64,000 nt of DNA from RGIG1902 sp034926865 (GTDB taxonomy: Bacteria > Bacillota > Clostridia > Oscillospirales > Butyricicoccaceae): positions 1 to 64,000 of the forward strand of contig JAYFQP010000004.1 in NCBI GenBank assembly GCA_034926865.1, written 5' to 3'. The position numbers were made by a program, and so were the translations under genes. The notes beneath the pieces are model-generated. The model searched no databases and was not told where the DNA came from. It saw nothing but the letters and a program-made list of their open reading frames with translations. Below are positions 52,975 to 61,573 of this stretch, piece by piece. How positions within the stretch are numbered: the stretch's first letter is position 1; every line of letters begins with the position of its first letter.

Positions 52975-53292
52975 TTATATTTCAGCGCCGCACTTTTTGC
53001 AGATGGTTACCTTTTTACCGTCTGCACCCACCTTATGGGCGGGGCGTGTGGGCTTTTGGCACTTGGGGCAAACTCTCATTACCTTGCAAGCCTTGAGAGG
53101 AACGGGCTTGGACAAAATGCCGCCCTCCTCGCCCTGCTTGCGGGGCTTGGTATGCTTCTGTGCAATATTGATTCCTTCAACGATGACTGTCTGATTCTTT
53201 GGGGACGCGGACAGGACCTTGCCCTGCTTACCTTTGTCCTTACCGGAGAGCACTACGACGGTATCGCCGGTTTTAACATGAAGTGTATTCAT
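52975..53292 (-). CDS. rplX: 50S ribosomal protein L24
   Basis: This 105-residue protein has the KOW motif (KTGDTVVVLSGKDKGKQGKV) and a C-terminal zinc ribbon with CPKC and CKKC. It initiates 50S assembly. Confidence 0.97.
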   Translation of the reverse strand: MNTLHVKTGDTVVVLSGKDKGKQGKVLSASPKNQTVIVEGINIAQKHTKPRKQGEEGGILSKPVPLKACKVMRVCPKCQKPTRPAHKVGADGKKVTICKKCGAEI

Positions 53293-53307
53293 AGCAGCGC
53301 TTCCTCC

Positions 53308-53676
53308 TTACAATACTTCGGGAGCCAGAGAAAGGATCCTCATATAATCTCTCTCACGAAGCTCACGGGCGACCGGTCCAAAGATACGAGTGCCTTTGGG
53401 GGTCTTGTCTTCCTTGATGATGACGGCTGCGTTCTCATCGAAACGAACATATGAGCCGTCAGCCCTTCTCAGGCCCTTCCTTGTGCGGACGATAACTGCC
53501 TTAACAACTTCGCCCTTCTTGACCTGGCCGCCAGGAGCGGCCTTTCTTACAGATGCGACAATTACGTCGCCGATATTTCCGTATCTGCGTGTGGATCCAC
53601 CGAGAACACGGATGCACTTGATTTCCTTCGCACCGGTATTATCGGCGACGCGAAGATATGATTCCTGCTGTACCAC
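53308..53676 (-). CDS. rplN: 50S ribosomal protein L14
   Basis: This 122-residue protein starts MVQQESYLRVADNTGAKEI. It has GDVIVASVRKAAPGGQVKKG and the closing RERDYMRILSLAPEVL. Confidence 0.98.
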   Translation of the reverse strand: MVQQESYLRVADNTGAKEIKCIRVLGGSTRRYGNIGDVIVASVRKAAPGGQVKKGEVVKAVIVRTRKGLRRADGSYVRFDENAAVIIKEDKTPKGTRIFGPVARELRERDYMRILSLAPEVL

Positions 53677-53688
53677 GGCAAACCCTCC

Positions 53689-53946
53689 TTATTTAGCTTT
53701 TTCTACGATCTCAACAAGACGCCATCTCTTATCTTTGGACAGAGGTCTGGTCTCCATGACCTTTACCTTGTCGCCGATTGCGCATTCGTTGTTCTCGTCA
53801 TGTGCTTTTAGTTTATATGTGGACTTTACGATTTTCTTGTAGAGCGGGTGCTGAACTCTATCCTCTATTGCAACGACGATAGTCTTATCCATCTTATCGG
53901 AAACGACAGTACCAACCCTCGTCTTGCGGAAAGCTCTTTCACTCAT
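53689..53946 (-). CDS. rpsQ: 30S ribosomal protein S17
   Basis: This is an 85-residue OB-fold protein: RKTRVGTVVSDKMDKTIVVA, VQHPLYKKIVKSTYKLKAHDE and the S17 end PLSKDKRWRLVEIVEKA. Confidence 0.97.
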   Translation of the reverse strand: MSERAFRKTRVGTVVSDKMDKTIVVAIEDRVQHPLYKKIVKSTYKLKAHDENNECAIGDKVKVMETRPLSKDKRWRLVEIVEKAK

Positions 53947-53965
53947 TGTTTATCCTCCTGACCGC

Positions 53966-54169
53966 TTAAGACTTGCCCGCAAGCTGACGCTCACGGATAA
54001 TTGTCTTGACTCTTGCGATGTCATGCTTGACTTCGCCTATCTTCAGCGGATTATCAAGCTGGTTGATAGCGTGCTGAAGCCTCAAGTTAAAGAGATCCTT
54101 CTTCAGCTCACCCAGCTTTTGATTAAGCTGTTCTGTAGAAAGCTCGCGTACCTCTTTTGCCTTCATCAT
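53966..54169 (-). CDS. rpmC: 50S ribosomal protein L29
   Basis: This 67-residue two-helix protein contains VRELSTEQLNQKLGELKKDL, FNLRLQHAINQLDNP and KHDIARVKTIIRER. Its start overlaps the rplP stop by 4 nt. Confidence 0.97.
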   Translation of the reverse strand: MMKAKEVRELSTEQLNQKLGELKKDLFNLRLQHAINQLDNPLKIGEVKHDIARVKTIIRERQLAGKS

Positions 54170-54603
54170 ACTTCACCACCTGTTTCCTTAACGGTATCCT
54201 CTCTGAATACGAACTTAGCCTTGAGAGGAAGCTTGTGACTGGCAAGACGCATAGCCTCTCTGGCTGCGTCCTCTGGAACGCCCGCGATTTCAAAAAGAAC
54301 TCTGCCGGGCTTAACAACTGCAACCCAAAACTCGGGAGCGCCTTTACCGGAGCCCATGCGGGTTTCGGCTGGCTTCTTCGTAACGGGCTTATCGGGGAAT
54401 ATCTTTATCCATACCTGGCCGCCACGCTTGATATAACGCGTCATAGCGACACGGGCTGCCTCGATCTGATTGGAGGTGATCCATGCGGGCTCAAGGGCCT
54501 GAAGGCCGTACTCGCCGTTGGAGACGACATTGCCGCGGGTAGCTTTGCCCTTCATGCGTCCTCTCTGGACTCTCCTGTATTTAACTCTTTTAGGCAAAAG
54601 CAT
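54166..54603 (-). CDS. rplP: 50S ribosomal protein L16
   Basis: This 145-residue protein starts MLLPKRVKYRRVQRGRMKGK. It has RVAMTRYIKRGGQVWIKIFP and the PVTKKPAETRMGSGKG segment. It shares one base with rpsC and 4 nt with rpmC. Confidence 0.98.
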   Translation of the reverse strand: MLLPKRVKYRRVQRGRMKGKATRGNVVSNGEYGLQALEPAWITSNQIEAARVAMTRYIKRGGQVWIKIFPDKPVTKKPAETRMGSGKGAPEFWVAVVKPGRVLFEIAGVPEDAAREAMRLASHKLPLKAKFVFREDTVKETGGEV

Positions 54604-55448
54604 TACTGAGCTCCTCCTTCCGGCTTGGTTATAGGACGGCCTGGATTATTGCTGGGACGATAAGGCGGCCTCTGACCTCCCTGCTGGGGTCTCTGGCCAT
54701 AGCTGCCCTGAGGCTTGCGGTCACCTCTGTAGTTGCTGTTGTTGTTCGGCCTGCGGTCACCATCGCGGCGCTCGCGGCGATCACGCTTGGGAGCATCTAC
54801 TGTTGACTGCCTCGGGCCACCTGTAAGAACTTCGCCCTTATAAAGCCATACCTTAACACCAATCTTGCCATATGTGGTGTTAGCTTCGGCAAAACCGTAC
54901 TCGATGTCAGCTCTGAGCGTCTGCAGAGGAATAGTACCCTCATGATAATGCTCGGTTCTGGCGATTTCAGCACCGCCCAAACGGCCGGCAACAGCTGTTT
55001 TGATTCCCTTGGCGCCAAGGCGCATAGCTCTTGCCATGCACTGCTTCATAGCGCGGCGGAAGCTGATACGTCTCTCAAGCTGGGAGGCGATGTTCTCAGC
55101 AACCAGCTGAGCATCAAGATCAGGAGTTCTGACTTCGATGATGGAGACCTTTGCGGGTTTTTTCATCATAGCCGTCAGGTCCTTCTCGAGCTTCTGTATA
55201 TCTGCGCCGCCCTTGCCGACGATCATGCCGGGCTTGGCACAGTGAATGATTATGCGTACATTGGCGTTGGTGCGCTCGATCTCTATCTTGGGCACTCCGG
55301 CTGCGTAAAGTGTCTTTTTAAGATACTTGCGGACATTATAGTCCTCTACCAAAAGGTCGCCGACAAGCTCGTCTTTGGCAAACCAGCGGGAATCCCATCC
55401 TTTGATAACGCCCACACGAAGACCGTGGGGATTTACTTTCTGGCCCAT
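54603..55448 (-). CDS. rpsC: 30S ribosomal protein S3 with long low-complexity tail
   Basis: This is a 281-residue protein. The usual S3 core is residues 1 to about 215: KH domain with MIVGKGGADIQKLEKDL, then RISFRRAMKQCMARAMRLGAKG and GKIGVKVWLYKGEVL. It is followed by about 60 residues rich in Arg, Asn, Gln, Gly and Pro, ending KPEGGAQ. The core forms the mRNA entry site; the tail is likely disordered. Confidence 0.97.
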   Translation of the reverse strand: MGQKVNPHGLRVGVIKGWDSRWFAKDELVGDLLVEDYNVRKYLKKTLYAAGVPKIEIERTNANVRIIIHCAKPGMIVGKGGADIQKLEKDLTAMMKKPAKVSIIEVRTPDLDAQLVAENIASQLERRISFRRAMKQCMARAMRLGAKGIKTAVAGRLGGAEIARTEHYHEGTIPLQTLRADIEYGFAEANTTYGKIGVKVWLYKGEVLTGGPRQSTVDAPKRDRRERRDGDRRPNNNSNYRGDRKPQGSYGQRPQQGGQRPPYRPSNNPGRPITKPEGGAQ

Positions 55449-55465
55449 AACTTACCTCCTTGACC

Positions 55466-55801
55466 TTATTCTTTTTCTTTGAGGACAAGGGTTATGTGCG
55501 AAGTCCTCTTGTTTATTCTGAATGCCCTTCCCTGAGCCCTTGGCATGACCCTCTTCATGATGGGGCCTCCAGTTGCGAAAACTTCCGAAATATAAAGTTT
55601 TGCTGGATCCATCTCGAAATTGTTTTCCGCATTGGCGGCCGCGCTCCGGAGGAGCTTGATCAGATACTCGCTTGCTGCCTTAGGAGTATTCATCAGAATG
55701 GCGGCTGCCGTTGCTACATCCTTGCCGCGGATAAGGTCACAAACTATCAGGACCTTGCGGGGAGAGATGCGCACGTGCTTTAAATATGCTCTTGCTTCCA
55801 T
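55466..55801 (-). CDS. rplV: 50S ribosomal protein L22
   Basis: This 111-residue protein has ARAYLKHVRISPRKVLIVCD and the exit-tunnel loop GGPIMKRVMPRAQGRAFRI before SHITLVLKEKE. Confidence 0.98.
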   Translation of the reverse strand: MEARAYLKHVRISPRKVLIVCDLIRGKDVATAAAILMNTPKAASEYLIKLLRSAAANAENNFEMDPAKLYISEVFATGGPIMKRVMPRAQGRAFRINKRTSHITLVLKEKE

Positions 55802-55816
55802 CTCATTTTCCTCCTG

Positions 55817-56086
55817 TTACTTATTCTTGTTGCCCGAATGTCCGCGGAATGTGCGTGTGGGGGCAAACTCGCCGAGCTTATGGCCAACCATGTCCTCGGT
55901 GACATATACTGGAACATGCTTCCTGCCGTCATGAACGGCAATCGTATGTCCGACGAACTGGGGGAATATTGTCGATGCTCTCGACCATGTTTTAAGGACC
56001 TTCTTGTCGCTGCTTTCGTTAAGGGCAACAACCCTCTTCAAAAGCTCTGGAGCCACAAAAGGACCCTTCTTTCTACTTCTGCCCAT
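55817..56086 (-). CDS. rpsS: 30S ribosomal protein S19
   Basis: This is an 89-residue protein: MGRSRKKGPFVAPELLKRV, the IFPQFVGHTIAVHDGRKHVP core and KLGEFAPTRTFRGHSGNK. Confidence 0.98.
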   Translation of the reverse strand: MGRSRKKGPFVAPELLKRVVALNESSDKKVLKTWSRASTIFPQFVGHTIAVHDGRKHVPVYVTEDMVGHKLGEFAPTRTFRGHSGNKNK

Positions 56087-56103
56087 TTAAGTGTCTCCTT
56101 TCT

Positions 56104-56937
56104 TTACTTTCCGTTACGGCGTCTTACGATCTGCTTATTAGTACGATGGTTCTTCTTACGCGTCTTGTAGCCAAGAGTCGGCTTGCCCCAAGGTGTAACT
56201 GGGCCGGGACGTCCGACTGGTGCCTTGCCTTCGCCGCCGCCGTGCGGGTGGTCGTTCGGGTTCATAGCAGAGCCACGAACAGAGGGACGAACGCCCATAT
56301 GACGCTTTCTGCCGGCCTTACCGAGCTGTACGTTCTCATGATCGATATTACCGACCTGCCCGATTGTGGCCTTACAGCCCATCTTGATATATCTTACTTC
56401 GCCGGAAGGGAGTCTTACCTGAGCGGCATCGCCCTCCTTGGCCATAAGCTGAGCAGCTGTTCCTGCGCTGCGGCAAAGCTGGCCGCCGCGGCCGGGATAA
56501 AGCTCTATGTTATGAATAACAGTACCGAGGGGAATATTTGCAACAGGCAGGCAGTTGCCGGGTTTGATGTCGGCCGTGGGGCCTGAATATACAACATCGC
56601 CCACGTTAAGGCCGTTGGGGGCCAGGATATATCTCTTATCTCCGTCTTCATACTGAAGAAGCGCTATATGAGCCGAACGGTTAGGATCGTACTCAAGAGA
56701 AGATACCTTAGCGGGCATATCGGTTTTGTCCCTCTTAAAATCGATAACTCTGTATTTAACCTTATTGCCGCCGCCTTGATGACGTACGGTAATTCTGCCA
56801 TAGCTGTTTCTGCCGGCTGTCTTCTTGAGTTTTTCAAGAAGGTTTTTCTCCGGCTTTACCTTGCTAAGTCCTCTATAATCAGTCACAGTCATGTGTCTGC
56901 GAGAGGGAGTAGTAGGCCTAAAGCTCTTGATAGCCAT
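56104..56937 (-). CDS. rplB: 50S ribosomal protein L2
   Basis: This is a 277-residue protein with TPSRRHMTVTDYRGLSKVKP, the SH3-like core and the peptidyl-transferase-proximal VRGSAMNPNDHPHGGGEGK. About 100 nt without a gene separate it from rplW upstream. Confidence 0.98.
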   Translation of the reverse strand: MAIKSFRPTTPSRRHMTVTDYRGLSKVKPEKNLLEKLKKTAGRNSYGRITVRHQGGGNKVKYRVIDFKRDKTDMPAKVSSLEYDPNRSAHIALLQYEDGDKRYILAPNGLNVGDVVYSGPTADIKPGNCLPVANIPLGTVIHNIELYPGRGGQLCRSAGTAAQLMAKEGDAAQVRLPSGEVRYIKMGCKATIGQVGNIDHENVQLGKAGRKRHMGVRPSVRGSAMNPNDHPHGGGEGKAPVGRPGPVTPWGKPTLGYKTRKKNHRTNKQIVRRRNGK

Positions 56938-57039
56938 GTCTTTTCACTCCTTGTAGATTGTCGTTTTGCACCGCACTTAAGCGGTATACCTTCGGCAGCT
57001 ATGCCGATGCGCATGCAAAGCTCTTATGAGCCTCGCCGA

Positions 57040-57333
57040 CTAAACCATGCCCTCGAATATTTCGATAGGCTTGGACTCGGCGGTCAGGCGGATAACCGCC
57101 TTCTTCATAGCGGATGTCTTGCCGACATGAACGCCCATGCGCTTTTCCTTGCCCCTGACATTAAGGGTATTGACGCTGAGGACCTTCACGCCAAAAATAG
57201 TTTCCACAGCCTTACGGATCTCTATCTTATTGGCAGAACGGGCTACCTCAAAAACATACTTTTTGCTTTCGACAGCCTCCATTGACTGTTCAGTAATGAT
57301 AGGCCTGATAATTACATCGTATACGGATTTCAC
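57040..57333 (-). CDS. rplW: 50S ribosomal protein L23
   Basis: This 97-residue protein has VYDVIIRPIITEQSMEAVES, the VARSANKIEIRKAVETIFGV helix-strand and the exit-site basic loop GKEKRMGVHVGK. It overlaps the rplD stop by 4 nt. Confidence 0.97.
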   Translation of the reverse strand: MKSVYDVIIRPIITEQSMEAVESKKYVFEVARSANKIEIRKAVETIFGVKVLSVNTLNVRGKEKRMGVHVGKTSAMKKAVIRLTAESKPIEIFEGMV

Positions 57334-57956
57334 TGTGCGTACACCTCCTCGATCATGGCAACTGCCTTCTGGTCGACGATGAACTTTTCATGTTTAAGAA
57401 TGTCGTAGACATTGATGACAGAGGCGAAAGTCGTCTGAACACCGGGAATATTCCTCGCGCTCAGAATAACATTCTTCTCCACTGCGGGAGTCACGACAAG
57501 AGCTGTTTTTTCGCTGCCGACATTCTGCAAAAAGCCCAACATAGACTTTGTCTTGATCTCGGAAAGCGTCAAATTGTCCACCACTACCATGGAGCCTGAA
57601 GCAAGCTTGGCAGAAAGAGCTGAGCGCATAGCAAGCTGACGGCTCTTCTTATTGAGTGTATAGCGATAGGAACGGGGTTTTGGGCCGAAAGCTATACCGC
57701 CGTGTATCCACTGAGGAGCGCGGATGCTGCCCTGACGGGCTCTGCCGGTGCCCTTCTGCTTCCAGGGCTTCCTGCCGCCGCCTCTTACCTCTGCCCTTGT
57801 CAGGGTGCTCTGTGTTCCCTGACGCTGGTTGGCGAGATAGTTTTTAACGATCTCATGCAAAACAACTTTATTAGGCTCGATGCCAAAAACGCTGTCGTTG
57901 AGCTCGATTTCGCCTACGACCTTGCCGGTCATATCGTAAAGATTGGTCTTAGCCAT
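57330..57956 (-). CDS. rplD: 50S ribosomal protein L4
   Basis: This is a 208-residue protein. The extended exit-tunnel loop is the Gly/Arg-rich GGGRKPWKQKGTGRARQGS, followed by PQWIHGGIAFGPKPRSYRY. In several bacteria L4 represses its own operon by binding the S10 leader, and a long leader is present here. Confidence 0.98.
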   Translation of the reverse strand: MAKTNLYDMTGKVVGEIELNDSVFGIEPNKVVLHEIVKNYLANQRQGTQSTLTRAEVRGGGRKPWKQKGTGRARQGSIRAPQWIHGGIAFGPKPRSYRYTLNKKSRQLAMRSALSAKLASGSMVVVDNLTLSEIKTKSMLGFLQNVGSEKTALVVTPAVEKNVILSARNIPGVQTTFASVINVYDILKHEKFIVDQKAVAMIEEVYAQ

Positions 57957-57974
57957 TTTTTATCCTCCTCCCCG

Positions 57975-58682
57975 TTATTTTTTCTTGGCGGAAGCCTTCT
58001 GCGGGTTGCTGCTTACGCCCTGCTGTTGCGTGTTCTTAGCACGATTGAACTTAACTGTGTTCTTGATATAAACGATGCTGCCCTTGGGCCCGGGGATGGC
58101 GCCGCGGATCGCTATCATATTGGACTCGGCGTCTATCTTGGCTATATCAAGGTTCTGAACAGTCACCTGCTCGGCGCCCAGATGTCCGGCCATATGCTTG
58201 CCCGGAAGCACTCTTGAAGGATCTGTGTTCGCGCCCATTGAACCAACAGAGCGGTGAACCGGGCCAACGCCGTGGGAATGCTGCTGCATACTGGCGTTCC
58301 AGCGTTTTACAACACCGGCATACCCTTTGCCTTTGCTGGTTCCGACAACGTCAACCTTATCGCCCTCGGCAAAAACATCAGCCAGAACGATATCGCCCAC
58401 GTTGTACTTGTCGCAGTCGGCGATTCTGAACTCTTTAAGATACTTTCTTGCGGGAACGCCGGCCTTTTCGAAATGCCCCTTCATGGGCTTTGTCAGCCTA
58501 TTCCCTTTGACATCGGAGAAACCCAGCTGAATGGAAGCGTAGCCGTCTTTTTCAACCGTCTTCTTCTGGGTGACGGTGCAGGGGCCTGCTTCGATTACAG
58601 TAACAGGAATCACCTTACCGGTAGCGTCGAAAATCTGCGTCATGCCGACTTTCCTACCGATGATTGCTTTTTCCATCTGCAA
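57975..58682 (-). CDS. rplC: 50S ribosomal protein L3
   Basis: This 235-residue protein has EKAIIGRKVGMTQIFDATGK and the W-loop near TSKGKGYAGVVKRWN. A Gln/Ser/Lys-rich C-terminal extension of about 20 residues (NTQQQGVSSNPQKASAKKK) goes beyond the usual length. TTG at 58682 lies 9 nt from AAGGAGG; ATG at 58676 is possible with a longer spacing. Confidence 0.95.
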   Translation of the reverse strand: MQMEKAIIGRKVGMTQIFDATGKVIPVTVIEAGPCTVTQKKTVEKDGYASIQLGFSDVKGNRLTKPMKGHFEKAGVPARKYLKEFRIADCDKYNVGDIVLADVFAEGDKVDVVGTSKGKGYAGVVKRWNASMQQHSHGVGPVHRSVGSMGANTDPSRVLPGKHMAGHLGAEQVTVQNLDIAKIDAESNMIAIRGAIPGPKGSIVYIKNTVKFNRAKNTQQQGVSSNPQKASAKKK

Positions 58683-58795
58683 TGTTATTTCCTCCTTAAG
58701 TTAGTGGTTGGAAAACAGTAAAGTTTTGTCTTCCTTCATTTCCCAACATAACCCTCCCGCGATATTCTGCGGGAACGGTTGTTGACTTGGTTAAA

Positions 58796-59107
58796 TCAGA
58801 TCTTGATCTCTACATCCACTCCGGCGGGAAGGTCAAGGTTCGTAAGAGCCTCGATGGTCTTCTGCTCAGGGTTGCGAATGTCAATGAGACGCTTGTGAGT
58901 GCGTCTTTCGAACTGCTCACGGCTGTCCTTATACTTATGGACGGCCCTAAGAACCGTAATGATCTTCCTCTCCGTGGGAAGAGGAATGGGGCCCGCCACA
59001 TCGGCGCCTGTGCGCTTGGCTGCCTCGACGATTCTCTCGGCTGCCTGGTCGATAAGCTGATGATCATAAGCCTTAAGCCTGATTCTCATTCTCTGCATGT
59101 CTGCCAT
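58796..59107 (-). CDS. rpsJ: 30S ribosomal protein S10
   Basis: This 103-residue protein has MRIRLKAYDHQLIDQAAERI, VAGPIPLPTERKIITVLR and RTHKRLIDIRNP. It is also NusE. ATG 59107 has AGGAGG upstream. It is the first gene of the superoperon; a 113-nt spacer with a small CCCGC/GCGGG hairpin separates it from rplC. Confidence 0.98.
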   Translation of the reverse strand: MADMQRMRIRLKAYDHQLIDQAAERIVEAAKRTGADVAGPIPLPTERKIITVLRAVHKYKDSREQFERRTHKRLIDIRNPEQKTIEALTNLDLPAGVDVEIKI

Positions 59108-59434
59108 GTTGTTTTCCTCCTGTGCGTACTCAAATCGCATAATGTTGATTTGGTACGGCGAGAAACTGCAACGCTCCCGTGCGTATCACATTTTCGGCAT
59201 AAATAAAGCCGGGTTACATGATAGGGCGCCGGCGCAAAATACTTGTTGGTCTCCCCGTGGCTTACATGCAAAACGCAAGCAGTTCCTCCGGTAATATATG
59301 GATACGCAAGTATTGTTCTGTTTCTCTGCCGCCCGATTATCGGACTACTCCTCCTAAGTTACCCGGCTTAGCCGGCAATCTCAGGATTCATCGCTATTTA
59401 GGGCATAAAGCCCCGCGCACTCGCATACGAGCGC
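59108..59434 (-). promoter_or_regulatory. Long leader of the S10 operon
   Basis: This is about 327 nt between the predicted transcription start and rpsJ. It contains several GC-rich self-complementary segments (for example around 59360-59375, GCCGGCTAAGCCGG, and near 59400-59435) in otherwise AT-rich surroundings. No protein gene is supported. An L4-type autoregulatory leader is possible. Confidence 0.5.
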
Positions 59435-59440
59435 TCCTAT

Positions 59441-59469
59441 AGGATATCAAATCAAGATTTATTTGTCAA
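59441..59469 (-). promoter_or_regulatory. Promoter of the S10-spc-alpha superoperon
   Basis: On the minus strand TTGACA (59464-59469), exactly 17 nt, TATCCT (59441-59446). This is the only strong sigma-A-type match upstream of rpsJ. Confidence 0.8.
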
Positions 59470-59533
59470 CCTTTTTTTATGTAATCAAACAAATTTTCTT
59501 TCAATATTTTGACAATACTAAAATATTTATAAC

Positions 59534-59573
59534 TTCTTCACAGTTTTCACAGCTTTTTCACAGCTTTTTCACG
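59534..59573. repeat. Phased TTTTTCACAGC repeats upstream of the S10 promoter
   Basis: TCACA/G units end at 59542, 59551, 59562 and 59573 (steps of 9, 11 and 11), each preceded by a T-tract. The copy at 59554-59562 fits the relaxed DnaA-box pattern TTWTNCACA. Phased A/T-tracts would bend the DNA. Confidence 0.6.
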
Positions 59574-59639
59574 AGTTGCAAGTCCGCTAAACCGTCTTAC
59601 CAGAGCATTTTTCAAACATATACACAGCATACTTTTAAG

Positions 59640-59648
59640 TTATCCACA
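59640..59648 (+). promoter_or_regulatory. Consensus DnaA box TTATCCACA
   Basis: A perfect 9-mer lies between the S10 promoter region and the GNAT gene, near the TTTTTCACA repeats. A single box can occur by chance. Confidence 0.4.
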
Positions 59649-59660
59649 GCTAGCCTTTTA

Positions 59661-60131
59661 TCACAGCTGCTTTATATAATATATAAGCGTCATACCTTTC
59701 TGAAGCTCTTTCTCACGTCCGGTGACCGTATACCCAAGGCTTTCATAAAGGCGGCAAAGCTTTTCTTCCTCCTTTATTGTATCCAGCTCCCACCTGCATA
59801 CTTCGGGGTAAAGCATCTCGGCTGCTTTGATCGCCTGATGGGCATAACCCCTGCCCTGAAACTCCGGCAAAATAAAGATTGGCGAAATACGGCATATCCC
59901 TTTTAAATTTCTCACAATCCTGATGGCCCCTATGCTCAAGCCGCCAAGCTCAATAAGAAAATAATCAGTAAAACTTTGTTCCATGCGCTTTTTTACTTTT
60001 TCAAAAGTCTCTGCGCCAGGGTTAGTATCATAATCCTTGTATTTTTCAAGCAATGGGGCGAAAGCTCTTACCTGCATGGCATATATCAGCTGACAATCAG
60101 ATAGCCGGGCTCTTTTCAAAAGAATATCCAT
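59661..60131 (-). CDS. GNAT family N-acetyltransferase
   Basis: This is a 156-residue single-domain acetyltransferase. The acetyl-CoA-binding motif is ILPEFQGRGYAHQAIKAAE, and the closing LYESLGYTVTGREKELQ is the usual C-terminal strand. SD AGGAGG precedes the ATG. The substrate is unknown. It lies between the grd operon terminator and the ribosomal promoter on the minus strand. Confidence 0.9.
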   Translation of the reverse strand: MDILLKRARLSDCQLIYAMQVRAFAPLLEKYKDYDTNPGAETFEKVKKRMEQSFTDYFLIELGGLSIGAIRIVRNLKGICRISPIFILPEFQGRGYAHQAIKAAEMLYPEVCRWELDTIKEEEKLCRLYESLGYTVTGREKELQKGMTLIYYIKQL

Positions 60132-60339
60132 TTATTGCCTCCTAATAAAGTATCCCCAAAATTCACTTAAAAAGATACAGTGTTAAAGCTCCTTTTTATA
60201 ACCCACAAACCTGTTTGCCTCTGGCGCATTGATTCGGCCTATCTCCATTGCACCAACGCTTTTCTATATGGCCTTAAAGCTTAATATAAGCATACTATAA
60301 TCGCTGCCACCTCAGCAACCCTGTTTTACAATGTATTAA

Positions 60340-60365
60340 AAGGAGCGGCCCAATGGCCGCTCCTT
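60340..60365 (-). terminator. Terminator of the grd operon
   Basis: AAGGAGCGGCC (60340-60350) and its complement (60355-60365) form an 11-bp stem with a 4-nt loop. On the minus strand TTTTAAT follows. I see nothing else in 60132-60405. Confidence 0.9.
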
Positions 60366-60405
60366 ACACTCTATAAATACTGTTATATAAAACTGCGACT
60401 AAGGC

Positions 60406-61560
60406 TTAACCGATGAAGCCTGCCTTCTTGAGGATCTCAACGGACTTGTCGTGGTTAGCGTCGGCCATAAGGACTATAGGGCCTGTGCAGCCCATGCCGC
60501 TTTCGGCATAAATGCCGGCTTTCCACAGGGCCTGAACAGCATCCTCAAGATCCATGACCTCAATTCCGGGGATCTGAGACGTAACAGGCTCGGCAGGAGG
60601 AGCTTTGACCTCTTCCTTCGCCTCTGCGGATGGCTTGGCGGCAGCTCTTCTGGCCTCCAGAAGCTTCTTAAGCCCAGCCTTATCTGCCTTGTGGAACTCT
60701 TCCTTGGCAACCTTGAAGATATTGTTTCTTACAAGCTGGCCCGCATACTCGATAGCTCCGGCGATAACCGGTGCTCCAGAAGCTCTTGAAACGATCATAA
60801 TAAGCTTCTCATAGCCTTCTCCGATTCCGGGGCCATAGCCGTAACCTGTAGCTTCAAAGGAGCCGCCGGTTGTACCCGAGGAGATCATTTTAACAAGGAT
60901 ATTTCCCGTCAGCGAGTCTGTTACAAGAACATCAGGTGTACCCTGAAGTACATCATTGCCGCGCATGACACAACCGCCATCTGCTCTGCCGGAGGTAGCG
61001 AACTTAATATCATAGCCGCACTCTGCAAGCTGCTTGAGAGCGGTCTCGGTCTGACGCGCTCCGTCAACGTTAAGAATGCCTACGGTAGGTTCCTTTACTC
61101 CTGCCGCCTTTGCCGCAATTATACCGTAAACAGCATTTTTAATCATGCCTTCAATACGGTCAGCGCTGGAAGTACCTGTTGTGTTGGCGATGAACATTTC
61201 CTTGCCCTTTGCCGGTGTAATAACACGGCCAACGGTGGAAACTCCTATGGGGAACGGGAAGTGCATTGTGACCGCTCCGTCAACATCGCCCTTTTCAACC
61301 ATTTCTTCCATCTTCTTGTGGCCCTCTTCATCGTCGGCCACTTTAACGGTAGTAATTCCTTCGTGCTCAAGGCTGCCGATGTAAACAACATCAACGCCCT
61401 TGGCAGCCGCCATCACGGCGCCATTCATGGCGTTTTCTTCGCCATGCTCACTGCCCATGCCTGTGATAGCGATACGTGGCTTTTTACCGAAGCTTCCGGT
61501 CTCAAGCCCTTCTGCCATCTCCAAAAAGGCCTTGGCAATGGTTTTTTCCAAATTGCTCAT
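60406..61560 (-). CDS. grdD: Glycine/sarcosine/betaine reductase complex protein C, alpha subunit GrdD
   Basis: This 384-residue protein acts with GrdC to turn the carboxymethyl group bound to selenoprotein A into an acetyl thioester and release acetyl phosphate. It has the phosphate-acyltransferase-like fold. The C-terminal Cys358 in GMGCTGPIVL matches the essential Cys of known GrdD, and another Cys is in GGCVMRGND. The start at ATG 61560 (MSNLEKTIAKAF) fits the family; a longer frame would run into grdC. An Ala/Lys/Glu/Pro-rich linker stands at about 300-325. It lies 13 nt after grdC. Confidence 0.95.
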   Translation of the reverse strand: MSNLEKTIAKAFLEMAEGLETGSFGKKPRIAITGMGSEHGEENAMNGAVMAAAKGVDVVYIGSLEHEGITTVKVADDEEGHKKMEEMVEKGDVDGAVTMHFPFPIGVSTVGRVITPAKGKEMFIANTTGTSSADRIEGMIKNAVYGIIAAKAAGVKEPTVGILNVDGARQTETALKQLAECGYDIKFATSGRADGGCVMRGNDVLQGTPDVLVTDSLTGNILVKMISSGTTGGSFEATGYGYGPGIGEGYEKLIMIVSRASGAPVIAGAIEYAGQLVRNNIFKVAKEEFHKADKAGLKKLLEARRAAAKPSAEAKEEVKAPPAEPVTSQIPGIEVMDLEDAVQALWKAGIYAESGMGCTGPIVLMADANHDKSVEILKKAGFIG

Positions 61561-61573
61561 TTCAGTCACCCGC

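Noticed and set aside
59640..59648. Replication origin based on the DnaA box
   Set aside because: Only one perfect box and a few weak ones are present, with no dnaA, dnaN or AT-rich unwinding region next to them.
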